The position numbers were made by a program, and so were the translations under genes. From Flavobacterium franklandianum (lineage in GTDB: Bacteria > Bacteroidota > Bacteroidia > Flavobacteriales > Flavobacteriaceae), in contig NZ_VJZR01000002.1 in the NCBI RefSeq assembly GCF_007097365.1, positions 143,464 through 207,463 on the forward strand: a DNA stretch of 64,000 nt. The letters are read 5' to 3'. Shown piece by piece: positions 43,907 through 51,637 of the stretch. The notes beneath the pieces were generated by a model. It worked only from the letters and a program-made list of their open reading frames with translations. It did no database searches and was not told where the DNA came from. Each line of letters starts with the position of its first letter. Position 1 is the stretch's first letter.

Positions 43907-44246
43907 TTAGAATCCAAATATACTATTTTCGGTTAAAATAACGTTATCTATTTTATGTAAATGAAAATGTTTGTTTGATTATTTTTTGATTTATAACGAT
44001 TTCAATTAAAGTCCCGCTTTTGGTTATAATGTACTAAAATAGCTAAATTTCAAAAAAATATTTTAGGCTTATATTTCTTACGTTATTGAATATATGTTAA
44101 TTAATGTTGATTCAGAAAGTGAAGTTCATTGATGATTTTCCATTTTTAAATATTTTGACATTTATTAGTAAAAATTTAATACCCCTAATTAAACCTTATA
44201 ATGATTCCTTTATCAAAGAAATGAACCTTTAAAATCTTAATTTATT
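43907..44246. other. Divergent gap, polyprenyl synthase / lipoprotein
   Basis: 340 AT-rich bases. The leftward -7 box at 43915 is the only clear signal. I see no confident promoter for the rightward lipoprotein gene and no ORF or RNA structure. Confidence 0.5.
43915..43922 (-). promoter_or_regulatory. -7 box for polyprenyl synthase
   Basis: TATATTTG on the minus strand fits TAnnTTTG. It ends eight bases before the ATG, so the transcript would have a leader of only a few bases. Confidence 0.55.
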
Positions 44247-45116
44247 ATGAAAACAAAATTTTTATTATTCGTTACAATGTTATCCGTTGCTGTTTTTATT
44301 GGTTGTAATTCCAATGAATCTGTTGATGGAACTACCACTTCAGCAGCAATTACAGCTGATGAGACAGTCATAAATGCCGAAATCGATGCCACAGTTGATG
44401 ATGTTTCTATCATTGCTGAAGACCAATTTGATATGCAAAAAAGTTCGGGTGCCAAAACTAGTGCTGGAATGAAAAGTATGTTGCCACTTTGTGCAACAAT
44501 CACATCAGTTTTGGCAAATGATACTTGGACAAGAACCGTTGATTTTGGCACACAAGGTTGTGCATTGCCAAACGGAAATAGTGTAAAAGGAAAAATTATC
44601 ATTAGTTTTTCTAAAAATTTTGCAACTCCAATAAGAACGATTTCTTATAAATTGGAAGGGTTTTATCACAATGATAAATTAATTGAAGGCAGCAAAACAA
44701 TTACTCACGAACTAAAAACTTCTGATTTATTATCTGATATTCATCCTGTAACTACCCATTCTATAGATGTGAAAGTTACTTTTCCTGACGGAAAAATTTA
44801 TTCAAGAATTGGAACAAGAGTTCGTGAAATGGTTGAGGGATTTGCGACAATGACCAATTGGGAAGACTATGTTTTCAAAGTTTGGGGATACCATATTACT
44901 GCTTTTCCTAATGGTTCAAAATACACTTGTACTACTCAAAAAACAACTCCACTTCTAATTAAAATGAGTTGCAAAATGCCTTACCCAGTTTCTGGTGTTG
45001 TTGAAATTGTAAAAAATGATGCTACAGCAACGTTAGATTTTGGAAATGGAGATTGTGATAAACTCGCAACCATTACTGCACAAGGTGTTTCAAAAGAAAT
45101 AGTACTGAGAAAATAG
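44247..45116 (+). CDS. Lipoprotein, unknown
   Basis: A 289-residue lipoprotein. The signal peptide MKTKFLLFVTMLSVAVFIGC has its acylated Cys at 20. The first third of the mature protein is Thr/Ala/Asp-rich; the rest is beta-rich with paired cysteines (LPLCATITS, GTQGCALPNG, KYTCTT, KMSCKM, GDCDK). I do not recognise a family; secreted hypothetical proteins of this size and Cys pattern are common in Flavobacterium. It is not in an operon. Confidence 0.8.
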   Translation: MKTKFLLFVTMLSVAVFIGCNSNESVDGTTTSAAITADETVINAEIDATVDDVSIIAEDQFDMQKSSGAKTSAGMKSMLPLCATITSVLANDTWTRTVDFGTQGCALPNGNSVKGKIIISFSKNFATPIRTISYKLEGFYHNDKLIEGSKTITHELKTSDLLSDIHPVTTHSIDVKVTFPDGKIYSRIGTRVREMVEGFATMTNWEDYVFKVWGYHITAFPNGSKYTCTTQKTTPLLIKMSCKMPYPVSGVVEIVKNDATATLDFGNGDCDKLATITAQGVSKEIVLRK

Positions 45117-45125
45117 AATCCTGAC

Positions 45126-45178
45126 CCAACAGCCCTCTTCACACGAGCGACAGCGAACTGGCCAAGTAAAGGAGAGGG
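45126..45178. repeat. Interrupted CCCTCT..AGAGGG palindrome
   Basis: CCCTCTTC (45133-45140) and GGAGAGGG (45171-45178) are the arms of the same palindrome type as at 10157-10177, but the loop has grown from three to about 30 bases. The loop holds the short dispersed repeat at 45141-45162. It is best read as one repeat inserted into the other. Confidence 0.6.
45141..45162 (-). repeat. Short dispersed repeat, copy 5, nested
   Basis: On the minus strand GCCAGTTCGCTGTCGCTCGT followed by GT, close to the copy at 4527. It lies in the loop of the palindrome at 45126-45178. Confidence 0.6.
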
Positions 45179-45210
45179 AGCTTGGAAAGAAGACCAAATT
45201 TATATTCGAT

Positions 45211-45247
45211 AAAAAAAGGAGTTCACCGCAATAAACTCCTTTTTTTT
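45211..45247. terminator. Bidirectional terminator, lipoprotein / rlmN
   Basis: AAAAAGGAGTT (45213-45223) pairs with AACTCCTTTTT (45234-45244), with a longer A/T extension on both sides. It serves both convergent genes. Confidence 0.85.
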
Positions 45248-46286
45248 ATGCTTCTTTATTGGCCAATTGACCACAAGCTGCATCTATGTCTTTGCCGCGG
45301 CTTCTTCTTACTTTTACAACGATTCCATTGGCTTCAAGTGCTTTGATATAAGCATTGATTGACTCTTCAGAAGCTTGTTGAAACTCGCCATCATCAATCG
45401 GATTATATTCTATTAAATTGACTTTACAAGGAACATATTTACAAAATTTCACTAAAGCATCTATAGATTCTTTAGTGTCATTGATTCCTTTCCAAACGAC
45501 ATACTCGTAGGAAATTTTGCTTTTAGTTTTCTTATACCAATATTCTAATGATTCTCTCAACTCAGCCAAAGGAAAGTTTTCACTAAAAGGCATAATTCGA
45601 GAACGAATTTCATCGATTGCAGAATGCAAAGAAACCGCCAATTTGAATTTCACATCATCATCGGCCAATTTTTTTATCATTTTTGGAACACCTGAAGTCG
45701 AAACCGTGATGCGTTTTGGCGACATCCCCAAACCTTCGTTTGAAGTAATCATTTCGATGGCTTTCATCACATTGTTGTAATTCATAAGCGGCTCGCCCAT
45801 TCCCATAAAAACAATATTCGACAAAGGACGATTGTAATACAAACGGCTTTCTTTATCGATAGCAATTACTTGGTCATAAATTTCAGCAGGTTCCAGATTT
45901 CGCATTCTTTTTAAGCGTGCTGTGGCGCAAAAATTACAATCCAAACTGCAACCCACTTGGCTAGAAACACAAGCTGTTGTTCGAGTATTGGTTGGAATCA
46001 AAACGCTTTCGACTACAAGACCATCGTGCAAACGAACTGCATTTTTTACTGTTCCGTCTTCACTTCGTTGCATCGTATCGACCTTAATGTGATTGATAAC
46101 AAAGTGGTTTTCGAGCATCGTTCGAGTCGCTTTTGCCACATTGGTCATATCATCAAAATTATGCGCACCTTTGCTCCACAGCCATTCATAGACTTGGTTT
46201 CCACGAAAAGCTTTATCATCATTGGTAACAAAAAAATCACGTAATTGTTCTTTTGACAAGGCTCGAATGTCTTTTTTCTCCATCAT
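45246..46286 (-). CDS. rlmN: Dual-specificity RNA methyltransferase RlmN
   Basis: A radical SAM enzyme that C2-methylates A2503 in 23S rRNA and A37 in some tRNAs. It has 346 residues. The radical SAM cluster motif CSLDCNFCA is present, with FMGMGEPLMNY, RITVSTSGV and a C-terminal RRSRGKDIDAACGQL containing the second conserved Cys. An upstream Cys is in TTACVSSQVGC. The promoter box is only four bases from the first of two ATG codons (46286 and 46283), so the mRNA may be leaderless. Confidence 0.97.
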   Translation of the reverse strand: MMEKKDIRALSKEQLRDFFVTNDDKAFRGNQVYEWLWSKGAHNFDDMTNVAKATRTMLENHFVINHIKVDTMQRSEDGTVKNAVRLHDGLVVESVLIPTNTRTTACVSSQVGCSLDCNFCATARLKRMRNLEPAEIYDQVIAIDKESRLYYNRPLSNIVFMGMGEPLMNYNNVMKAIEMITSNEGLGMSPKRITVSTSGVPKMIKKLADDDVKFKLAVSLHSAIDEIRSRIMPFSENFPLAELRESLEYWYKKTKSKISYEYVVWKGINDTKESIDALVKFCKYVPCKVNLIEYNPIDDGEFQQASEESINAYIKALEANGIVVKVRRSRGKDIDAACGQLANKEA

Positions 46287-46290
46287 CGTG

Positions 46291-46298
46291 CAAAGTTA
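46291..46298 (-). promoter_or_regulatory. -7 box for rlmN
   Basis: TAACTTTG on the minus strand ends four bases before the ATG at 46286. The transcription start would fall at or just before the start codon. Confidence 0.55.
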
Positions 46299-46350
46299 GT
46301 TACAAATTTGAATAATTTTGAATTTTTCTGACGCTCAAAATTTTATTTTG

Positions 46351-46358
46351 TAACTTTG
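46351..46358 (+). promoter_or_regulatory. -7 box for the toxin-antitoxin operon
   Basis: TAACTTTG fits TAnnTTTG and lies 21 bases before the antitoxin ATG. It is divergent to the rlmN promoter. Confidence 0.55.
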
Positions 46359-46379
46359 TTTTTGTAAAAATGAAATGCT

Positions 46380-46673
46380 ATGGGACTTCCAGAATTAAAA
46401 CAGAAAATTCAAATGCAAATCGAAAATGCGGATGAACGTTTATTGCGTATCGTTTCTTCGGTTTTTGATAATTATTTGAATGTAGATGAGTTTGTTGAAA
46501 CTACTATTGATAGTGTTTCTGAACCAACTGTTGCATATGATGTGTCAGGAAAACCTTTGACATTAAAACAATACAATGAGGAAATCGACAAAGGAATTGC
46601 TGATTTTGAAAATGGAAGATATATTTCTCAGGAAGATTTAGAAAAAGAAATAGATAGTTGGTATGATGAGTAA
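46380..46673 (+). CDS. Antitoxin of a type II pair
   Basis: A 97-residue acidic protein. The N-terminus is helical (LPELKQKIQMQIENADERLL); the C-terminal half has LTLKQYNEEIDKGIADFENG and EDLEKEIDSWYDE, the shape common in Bacteroidota antitoxins paired with RelE/ParE toxins. No DNA-binding motif is obvious. It overlaps the toxin gene by 11 bases and would be co-translated with it. The pairing is what supports the call. Confidence 0.8.
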   Translation: MGLPELKQKIQMQIENADERLLRIVSSVFDNYLNVDEFVETTIDSVSEPTVAYDVSGKPLTLKQYNEEIDKGIADFENGRYISQEDLEKEIDSWYDE

Positions 46674-46935
46674 ATTTAAAATAATTTGGTCATCAGAATC
46701 AAAAAAAGATTTAAAAAAAATTAAAAATAATGTTTCAAAATCTAAATTGATAAACATTTCGATAGCGCCTAAACAAATAATCTTTGGAGAACAATTTCAA
46801 ATTGATGACTATCGAAAGGATTGCAGAAGAATAATCGTAGGCAATTACAAAATTTTATATCAATTTAAAAACAATGAAATCAGAATAGTCAAAATTTTCA
46901 ACTCCCTTCACGATCCAATAAAAAGTTTACTTTAA
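46663..46935 (+). CDS. RelE/ParE-like toxin
   Basis: A 90-residue basic protein. It has the RelE/ParE layout: helix ESKKDLKKIKNN, then the strand-rich core GEQFQIDDYRKDCRRIIVGNYKILYQFKNNEIRIVKIFNS in segments, and the conserved Arg in the C-terminal half. ParE-type (gyrase) or RelE-type (mRNA) targeting cannot be told apart. A second ATG at 46666 is equally possible. It overlaps the O-methyltransferase start by one base (TAATG). Confidence 0.85.
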   Translation: MMSKFKIIWSSESKKDLKKIKNNVSKSKLINISIAPKQIIFGEQFQIDDYRKDCRRIIVGNYKILYQFKNNEIRIVKIFNSLHDPIKSLL

Positions 46936-47576
46936 TGCACTTCATTTCCCAAGATTTAGAAAATTATATCGAACAACATTCTGAAAAAGAACCTGAATTG
47001 TTGGCCGCTTTAAACAAAGAAACCTATCAAAAAGTTTTGTTGCCACGAATGCTCAGCGGTCATTTTCAAGGACGTGTTTTAAGTATGTTGTCCAAATTGA
47101 TACGTCCCGTAAATATTCTTGAAATAGGTACTTATACGGGTTATTCAGCTTTGTGTTTGTGCGAAGGTATGCAGGAAAACGGAACGCTTCACACGATTGA
47201 CATAAAGGAAGAATTGGTCGATTTTCAGCGCAAACATTTTGACAAATCACCTTGGGGAAATCAAATCGTACAACATCTTGGCGAAGCTTTAGATATTATT
47301 CCAACTTTGGAACTCAAATTTGACTTAGTTTTTATTGATGCCGACAAGGAAAATTATATCAACTATTTTGAATTGATTGTGCCAAAAATGAACAAAGGAG
47401 GAATTATTCTTTCGGACAATGTTTTGTGGAGCGGAAAGGTGCTCGAACCCTTAAATCCAAAAGACATCAGTACCAAAATAGTATTGGAGTACAACCTTTT
47501 ATTGAAAAATGACCCGAGAGTGGAAACGGTTTTGTTGCCCATTCGTGATGGTTTGACGGTGAGTAGGGTTTTGTAA
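46935..47576 (+). CDS. SAM-dependent O-methyltransferase
   Basis: A 213-residue class I methyltransferase of the caffeoyl-CoA or catechol O-methyltransferase type. SAM motif I is ILEIGTYTGYSALCL; LHTIDIKEE and DLVFIDADKENYINY carry the acidic and metal-binding residues; GGIILSDNVLWSGKV follows. The substrate is unknown. It begins at the toxin stop (TAATG), so it is translated from the same message as the toxin-antitoxin pair, though it is not related to it by function as far as can be seen. Confidence 0.93.
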   Translation: MHFISQDLENYIEQHSEKEPELLAALNKETYQKVLLPRMLSGHFQGRVLSMLSKLIRPVNILEIGTYTGYSALCLCEGMQENGTLHTIDIKEELVDFQRKHFDKSPWGNQIVQHLGEALDIIPTLELKFDLVFIDADKENYINYFELIVPKMNKGGIILSDNVLWSGKVLEPLNPKDISTKIVLEYNLLLKNDPRVETVLLPIRDGLTVSRVL

Positions 47577-47596
47577 AATAACAGATTTATAGTTAA

Positions 47597-47690
47597 AAAC
47601 GAATGCCCTAGCCCTGATGGAAACGGTATCCTTTTTCTGGCTCCTTTAGCCAGGAAAAGATATAGTGTACAGCGGGAATAGCTCCGGAAA
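47597..47690 (+). repeat. Structured intergenic repeat, copy 2
   Basis: GCCCTAGCCCTGATGGAAAC, then a hairpin with arms ATCCTTTTTCTGG and CCAGGAAAAGAT, a spacer, and the conserved tail GCGGGAATAGCTCC followed by GGAAAATTA. It matches copy 1 at 26652 in layout and tail, but the stem bases differ while pairing is kept. It lies between convergent O-methyltransferase and PAP2 genes. From memory, elements like this are frequent in Flavobacterium. Confidence 0.7.
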
Positions 47691-47691
47691 A

Positions 47692-48255
47692 TTAAGCTGT
47701 AAAATTTCTTTTTTGGAAAATTTGATACAATTTGAATGTCAAAAACCCAAATATTGCACCAAACAAATACCCAAAAATAATATCTAAAGGATAATGTAAT
47801 CCTAAGTAAATCCGGCTATAAGCGAAGATTAACGGCCATAAAAAAAGCAGCCAAAAGTATTTGAAATTCGTCTTGAAAATCAGGTATAAGAATGTGGCAA
47901 CTGCCATTGTATTGGATGCGTGTCCAGAGAAAAAACTAAAAGAATTACGGGATTGTACTATTCGAATAATGGAATTTATTTCGGGATTGTTACACGGGCG
48001 AAGTCTTTGAAATCCATTTTTGAACAAGTTGGTAATTTGGTCAGTAAAAACCAATAAAACAGCCACAAATAAAAGTAAATGCAACGTTTTCTTTGTCCCC
48101 AATTCCTTGAAAATCAGAAATAACAGAAGTGAAAAAAGCGGAATCCAAGAAGTTTGTTTGGTGATAATTAACCAAAGTTCATCATAAGTATTTGAACCTA
48201 GACTGTTTAAATAAATAAATAATTTTTCGTCGAGCGATAGGATTTTATCCAACAT
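47692..48255 (-). CDS. PAP2-family membrane phosphatase
   Basis: A 187-residue integral membrane protein with about five transmembrane helices. All three PAP2 motifs are present: KNGFQRLRP, FFSGHASN and SRIYLGLHYPLD. Such proteins dephosphorylate lipid phosphates, for instance undecaprenyl pyrophosphate or phosphatidic acid; which of these is not known here. It starts one base inside the tatA stop (TAATG), so the two are co-translated. Confidence 0.93.
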   Translation of the reverse strand: MLDKILSLDEKLFIYLNSLGSNTYDELWLIITKQTSWIPLFSLLLFLIFKELGTKKTLHLLLFVAVLLVFTDQITNLFKNGFQRLRPCNNPEINSIIRIVQSRNSFSFFSGHASNTMAVATFLYLIFKTNFKYFWLLFLWPLIFAYSRIYLGLHYPLDIIFGYLFGAIFGFLTFKLYQIFQKRNFTA

Positions 48256-48722
48256 TATTTTTTACGTTTTATAGGTCCGATAGCCTCTTCAATTTCATCC
48301 TCCTTATGGGATTCGTCTGTTGCTGAATCCGTTTTGAGTTTGTCGATTTCAACTGAAGATGGAGATAAATTTTCTTTTACAGCAGTAGGATTTTCGTCAA
48401 CAATACTACTTTTTACTTTGTCAATTTCTGACGAAAAATTATCCGAAATTCCTTTTAAAGGATCCGAGTCTCCGAGCAAATTTGTTTTGGCACTATTGAT
48501 TTCTTTTGTGATATTGTTGGTTAAATCGCTCAACATATTTTGGTCGAAACCATTGGCTTCTGCACCTTTTTGAATTTCGTTTTTGATGTCGTTGGTGGCA
48601 TTTTTTAATTGTGCCATCGCTTTTCCCATTGTACGCGCCATTTCTGGAACTTTATCAGATCCAAAAAGCATTAGAACAACAAACATTATAAAAATTAATT
48701 CGCCTCCACCAATTCCAAACAT
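48255..48722 (-). CDS. tatA: Twin-arginine translocase protein TatA/TatB
   Basis: A 155-residue TatA/B-family protein. The short N-terminal transmembrane segment (FGIGGGELIFIMFVVLMLFG) and the hinge-amphipathic helix (SDKVPEMARTMGKAMAQLK) are characteristic. The charged, Ser/Asp/Lys-rich C-terminal part of about 100 residues is longer than in TatA proper and is more TatB-like, so the A or B label is not firm. A -7 box (TAACTTTG, 48741-48748) precedes it. Confidence 0.9.
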   Translation of the reverse strand: MFGIGGGELIFIMFVVLMLFGSDKVPEMARTMGKAMAQLKNATNDIKNEIQKGAEANGFDQNMLSDLTNNITKEINSAKTNLLGDSDPLKGISDNFSSEIDKVKSSIVDENPTAVKENLSPSSVEIDKLKTDSATDESHKEDEIEEAIGPIKRKK

Positions 48723-48740
48723 AATCTATTTTTTAAGTTG

Positions 48741-48748
48741 CAAAGTTA
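48741..48748 (-). promoter_or_regulatory. -7 box for tatA-PAP2
   Basis: TAACTTTG on the minus strand; a TTTG lies 16 bases further upstream, as expected for a -33 element. It separates this unit from the M1 peptidase gene. Confidence 0.6.
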
Positions 48749-48794
48749 CAAAGATGTACAGATACAAAATAGTGTAATTTTAAATAAATTAACA

Positions 48795-51041
48795 TTAATC
48801 AAATTTTGATTTTACTTCTGCCTTTGGCCAAGTATTATTTGTCAGATCGATATCTGCTGTTTCTAGCTTTGGATCTATCTGAATCGTTTTAATTGCTTTC
48901 TCGGTTGCAAAAACTCGTTTAGCGGTCTCATTATTTTTTCTCCAAATTTGTGCTGGAAATTTAAAATTTTCTTTGGTATTGTCATCATAAGTTATCTCTA
49001 CTATGATAGGCATTAGCATTCCTCCAGGTTTGTTAAACTCTACTTCATAGAAATATTTAGGAGTCTTCATACTTGCTTTTTCTTCAGCCGAAAAATTTTG
49101 ATTCACATAATCCGAAAGTAATTTAGCAGAATCCAATTGGAAAGCTTGTTTTTTGCCAAAACTTAAATCTACATTATTCTCAGAAATCAAGTAGATGTAA
49201 GGTCCATTTTCTTTGCCAAAACGTCTTTTGTTGATGGTTACATCTTTCAATTCAGTTGGTGCATTCTCTGTAACATAGTATTGTTTCACCTCTTTAATGC
49301 CAATATCAACATAGTCTGTAGTGTAAAACCAACCACGAAAAAACCAATCTAAATCTACTGCCGAAGCATCTTCCATAGTTCTAAAAAAATCTTCGGGAGT
49401 GGGATGTTTGAATTTCCAACGATTTGCATATACTTTAAACGCATAATCAAATAATTCTCTTCCCATAATGGTTTCTCTCAAAATATTTAGACCTGTTGCT
49501 GGTTTTGCATAGGCGTTGTTCCCAAAATCGATAAGGCTTTCTGAATTAGACATAATGGGTTCTAAGAATTTTTTGTCTGAACTCATATAAGGAACTATGC
49601 CCTTTGGGGAACCACGCCTAGAAGGGAAGTTAGTTCCTAACTCTTGCTGAGCCATATATTGCATAAAAGTATTGATTCCTTCGTCCATCCAAGACCATTG
49701 ACGCTCGTCTGAATTGACTATCATTGGAAAAAAATTATGTCCCACTTCGTGAATTATAACTCCAATCATTCCGTTTTTGATTTGTGTACTCGTCACGCCG
49801 TTTTCGTCAGGTCGCCCAAAATTCCAACAAATCATTGGGTATTCCATGCCTTGATCTTCAGCCGAAACCGAAACTGCTTTTGGATATGGATAATCAAAAG
49901 TATGAGATGAATAACTTTTTAAAGTGTGTGCTACGGTTAAAGTTGAAGTTTCTCCCCAAAGTGGATTGGCTTCTTTTGGATAAACCGATTCTGCCATTAC
50001 TATTTTTCCATTCAATTGCACAGCCATTGCATCGTAAATGAACTTTCTGGAAGTTGCAATTCCAAAATCTCTAACATTCTTAGCGCTAAATTTCCAAGTT
50101 TTTTTCTTGTCTGAAAATCCTTTTTCAGTAATTTCTGCTTCCCCTTGTGTGACAATAACAACGGGTTTGTCAAATGTTTTTTGAGCTAATTCATATCGTT
50201 TAACTTGAGCAGCAGTAAACACTTCGTTTCTATTCGTCAATTCACCAGTTGCATTCAACACATGGTCAGCTGGAACAGTAATATTCACATCAAAATTCCC
50301 AAAGGGTAGTGTAAATTCTCCACTTCCCCAAAACTGCATATTTTGCCATCCTTCAACATCGTTATACACAGCCATCCTCGGATAAAACTGAGCGATTATA
50401 TAAAGTTTATTTCCGTCTTTTTCGAATAATTCATAACCAGATCTGCCTCCGTCTTGTCGGTAATTATTAATGTTATACCACCATTTTATAGAAAAAGATA
50501 ATTTTTCGCCTGACTTCATAGCCGCAGGTAAATCGATACGCATCATCGTTTGATTGATGGTGTAATTCATCGGGTTTCCTTTAGAATCCTTAATATATTC
50601 GATGTTAAATCCACGTTCTAATTCTTTTTTTAAAAATTTATTAGCAAAATTATTTGGGGTAAATACCTCTTGTGTTCTTTGGTTTTCTGCCAGTGGAGAT
50701 AGTGAATTTTTTGCAGCTTGGTTTTGGTCTAATTGTACCCATAAATACGACAAAGTGTCTGGCGAATTGTTGTAATAAGTGATAGTTTCTGAGCCACTTA
50801 ATCTAGAATTTTTGTCGTCCAACTCAATGTCAATTTTATAATCGGCTTGTTGCTGATAATAGGCAGGTCCGGGAGCGCCTGATGCTGTGCGAAACATATT
50901 AGGAGTTGCCAATATATCATACATTTGACTGAATTTATTGGCGTCATAACTTCCTGATTCTTTTGTTGGCTTTTGTTCAGGAATGTTTTGTGACCAAGCA
51001 AGCATTGGAAAAATAAACAGTAGTATGATAGTATTTTTCAT
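48795..51041 (-). CDS. M1 family zinc metallopeptidase
   Basis: A 748-residue exported peptidase from the ATG at 51041, which starts the signal peptide MKNTIILLFIFPMLAWSQ. An ATG at 51071 would add ten residues ahead of it and is less likely. The N-terminal beta domain is followed by the M1 catalytic domain: GMEYPMIC replaces the usual GAMEN-type motif, and HEVGHN with downstream WMDEGINTF gives the HExxH-E zinc site. C-terminal beta and tail regions follow; no T9SS signal is seen. Substrate is unknown; M1 enzymes cleave N-terminal residues. It neighbours a DUF6702 gene, a set common in Flavobacteriaceae. Confidence 0.92.
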   Translation of the reverse strand: MKNTIILLFIFPMLAWSQNIPEQKPTKESGSYDANKFSQMYDILATPNMFRTASGAPGPAYYQQQADYKIDIELDDKNSRLSGSETITYYNNSPDTLSYLWVQLDQNQAAKNSLSPLAENQRTQEVFTPNNFANKFLKKELERGFNIEYIKDSKGNPMNYTINQTMMRIDLPAAMKSGEKLSFSIKWWYNINNYRQDGGRSGYELFEKDGNKLYIIAQFYPRMAVYNDVEGWQNMQFWGSGEFTLPFGNFDVNITVPADHVLNATGELTNRNEVFTAAQVKRYELAQKTFDKPVVIVTQGEAEITEKGFSDKKKTWKFSAKNVRDFGIATSRKFIYDAMAVQLNGKIVMAESVYPKEANPLWGETSTLTVAHTLKSYSSHTFDYPYPKAVSVSAEDQGMEYPMICWNFGRPDENGVTSTQIKNGMIGVIIHEVGHNFFPMIVNSDERQWSWMDEGINTFMQYMAQQELGTNFPSRRGSPKGIVPYMSSDKKFLEPIMSNSESLIDFGNNAYAKPATGLNILRETIMGRELFDYAFKVYANRWKFKHPTPEDFFRTMEDASAVDLDWFFRGWFYTTDYVDIGIKEVKQYYVTENAPTELKDVTINKRRFGKENGPYIYLISENNVDLSFGKKQAFQLDSAKLLSDYVNQNFSAEEKASMKTPKYFYEVEFNKPGGMLMPIIVEITYDDNTKENFKFPAQIWRKNNETAKRVFATEKAIKTIQIDPKLETADIDLTNNTWPKAEVKSKFD

Positions 51042-51087
51042 AGAAAGAAAGTTCTTTGTGATTTGAGCCATAATTATTGATTGGGAA

Positions 51088-51588
51088 TTAATATTTTAAC
51101 GATTTGGAAGTTATTGAATTGGTTAAAAGAAAACTTTTTTTCACCTCCAAAACAGTAACATTAATCATATTTTGTTGATCAGAGAACAAATCAACTAAGA
51201 CAGTGTTGTAAATTTCAAGAGAATTTATTTTAGAAATATTTCTAATGTTCCAATAGCAAACAAGTTCTTCACCATCTATTTCTTTACTCAAAAAACTTAA
51301 AGATCTAACTTGTCCATTTACTTTTATTGAAAAGCAACTGGATAAATATTCTTCTAATAACAATTCTTCAGAACTATTATTTTCGTTTTCGACAGAGATT
51401 TTCTTTTTGTGTTTTTTTTCAAGCGCTTTGTTCAAATCGTCGATGTGTATTCGAGAAGTAATTTGTAGCATTTTCTTGTCCGAAGCATAATTTATTTGAT
51501 ACAAAGCCATGTGAAATTTATGGACAGTAGAAGCAGTTAATGTAAATAAAAGTATTGGTAATAAAATAGATATAATTTGTTTTTTCAT
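51088..51588 (-). CDS. DUF6702 family protein
   Basis: A 166-residue exported protein with a signal peptide (MKKQIISILLPILLFTLTAS). The family mark HKFHMALYQINYASDKKMLQ at the start of the mature protein, and RIHIDDL and ELVCYWNIRNI further on, fit DUF6702. Function is unknown. It lies between the M1 peptidase and two CarboxypepD_reg-like proteins in the same direction; the set is widely conserved in Flavobacteriaceae, as I recall. Confidence 0.85.
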   Translation of the reverse strand: MKKQIISILLPILLFTLTASTVHKFHMALYQINYASDKKMLQITSRIHIDDLNKALEKKHKKKISVENENNSSEELLLEEYLSSCFSIKVNGQVRSLSFLSKEIDGEELVCYWNIRNISKINSLEIYNTVLVDLFSDQQNMINVTVLEVKKSFLLTNSITSKSLKY

Positions 51589-51637
51589 TTTTCAAAAGTA
51601 GTGAAACTTATGGGTTTATCATTTTTTGAATCAAAAA

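Noticed and set aside
43925-44246. Possible riboswitch or small RNA upstream of the lipoprotein gene
   Set aside because: No stem of useful length or known motif is seen; the stretch is simply AT-rich.
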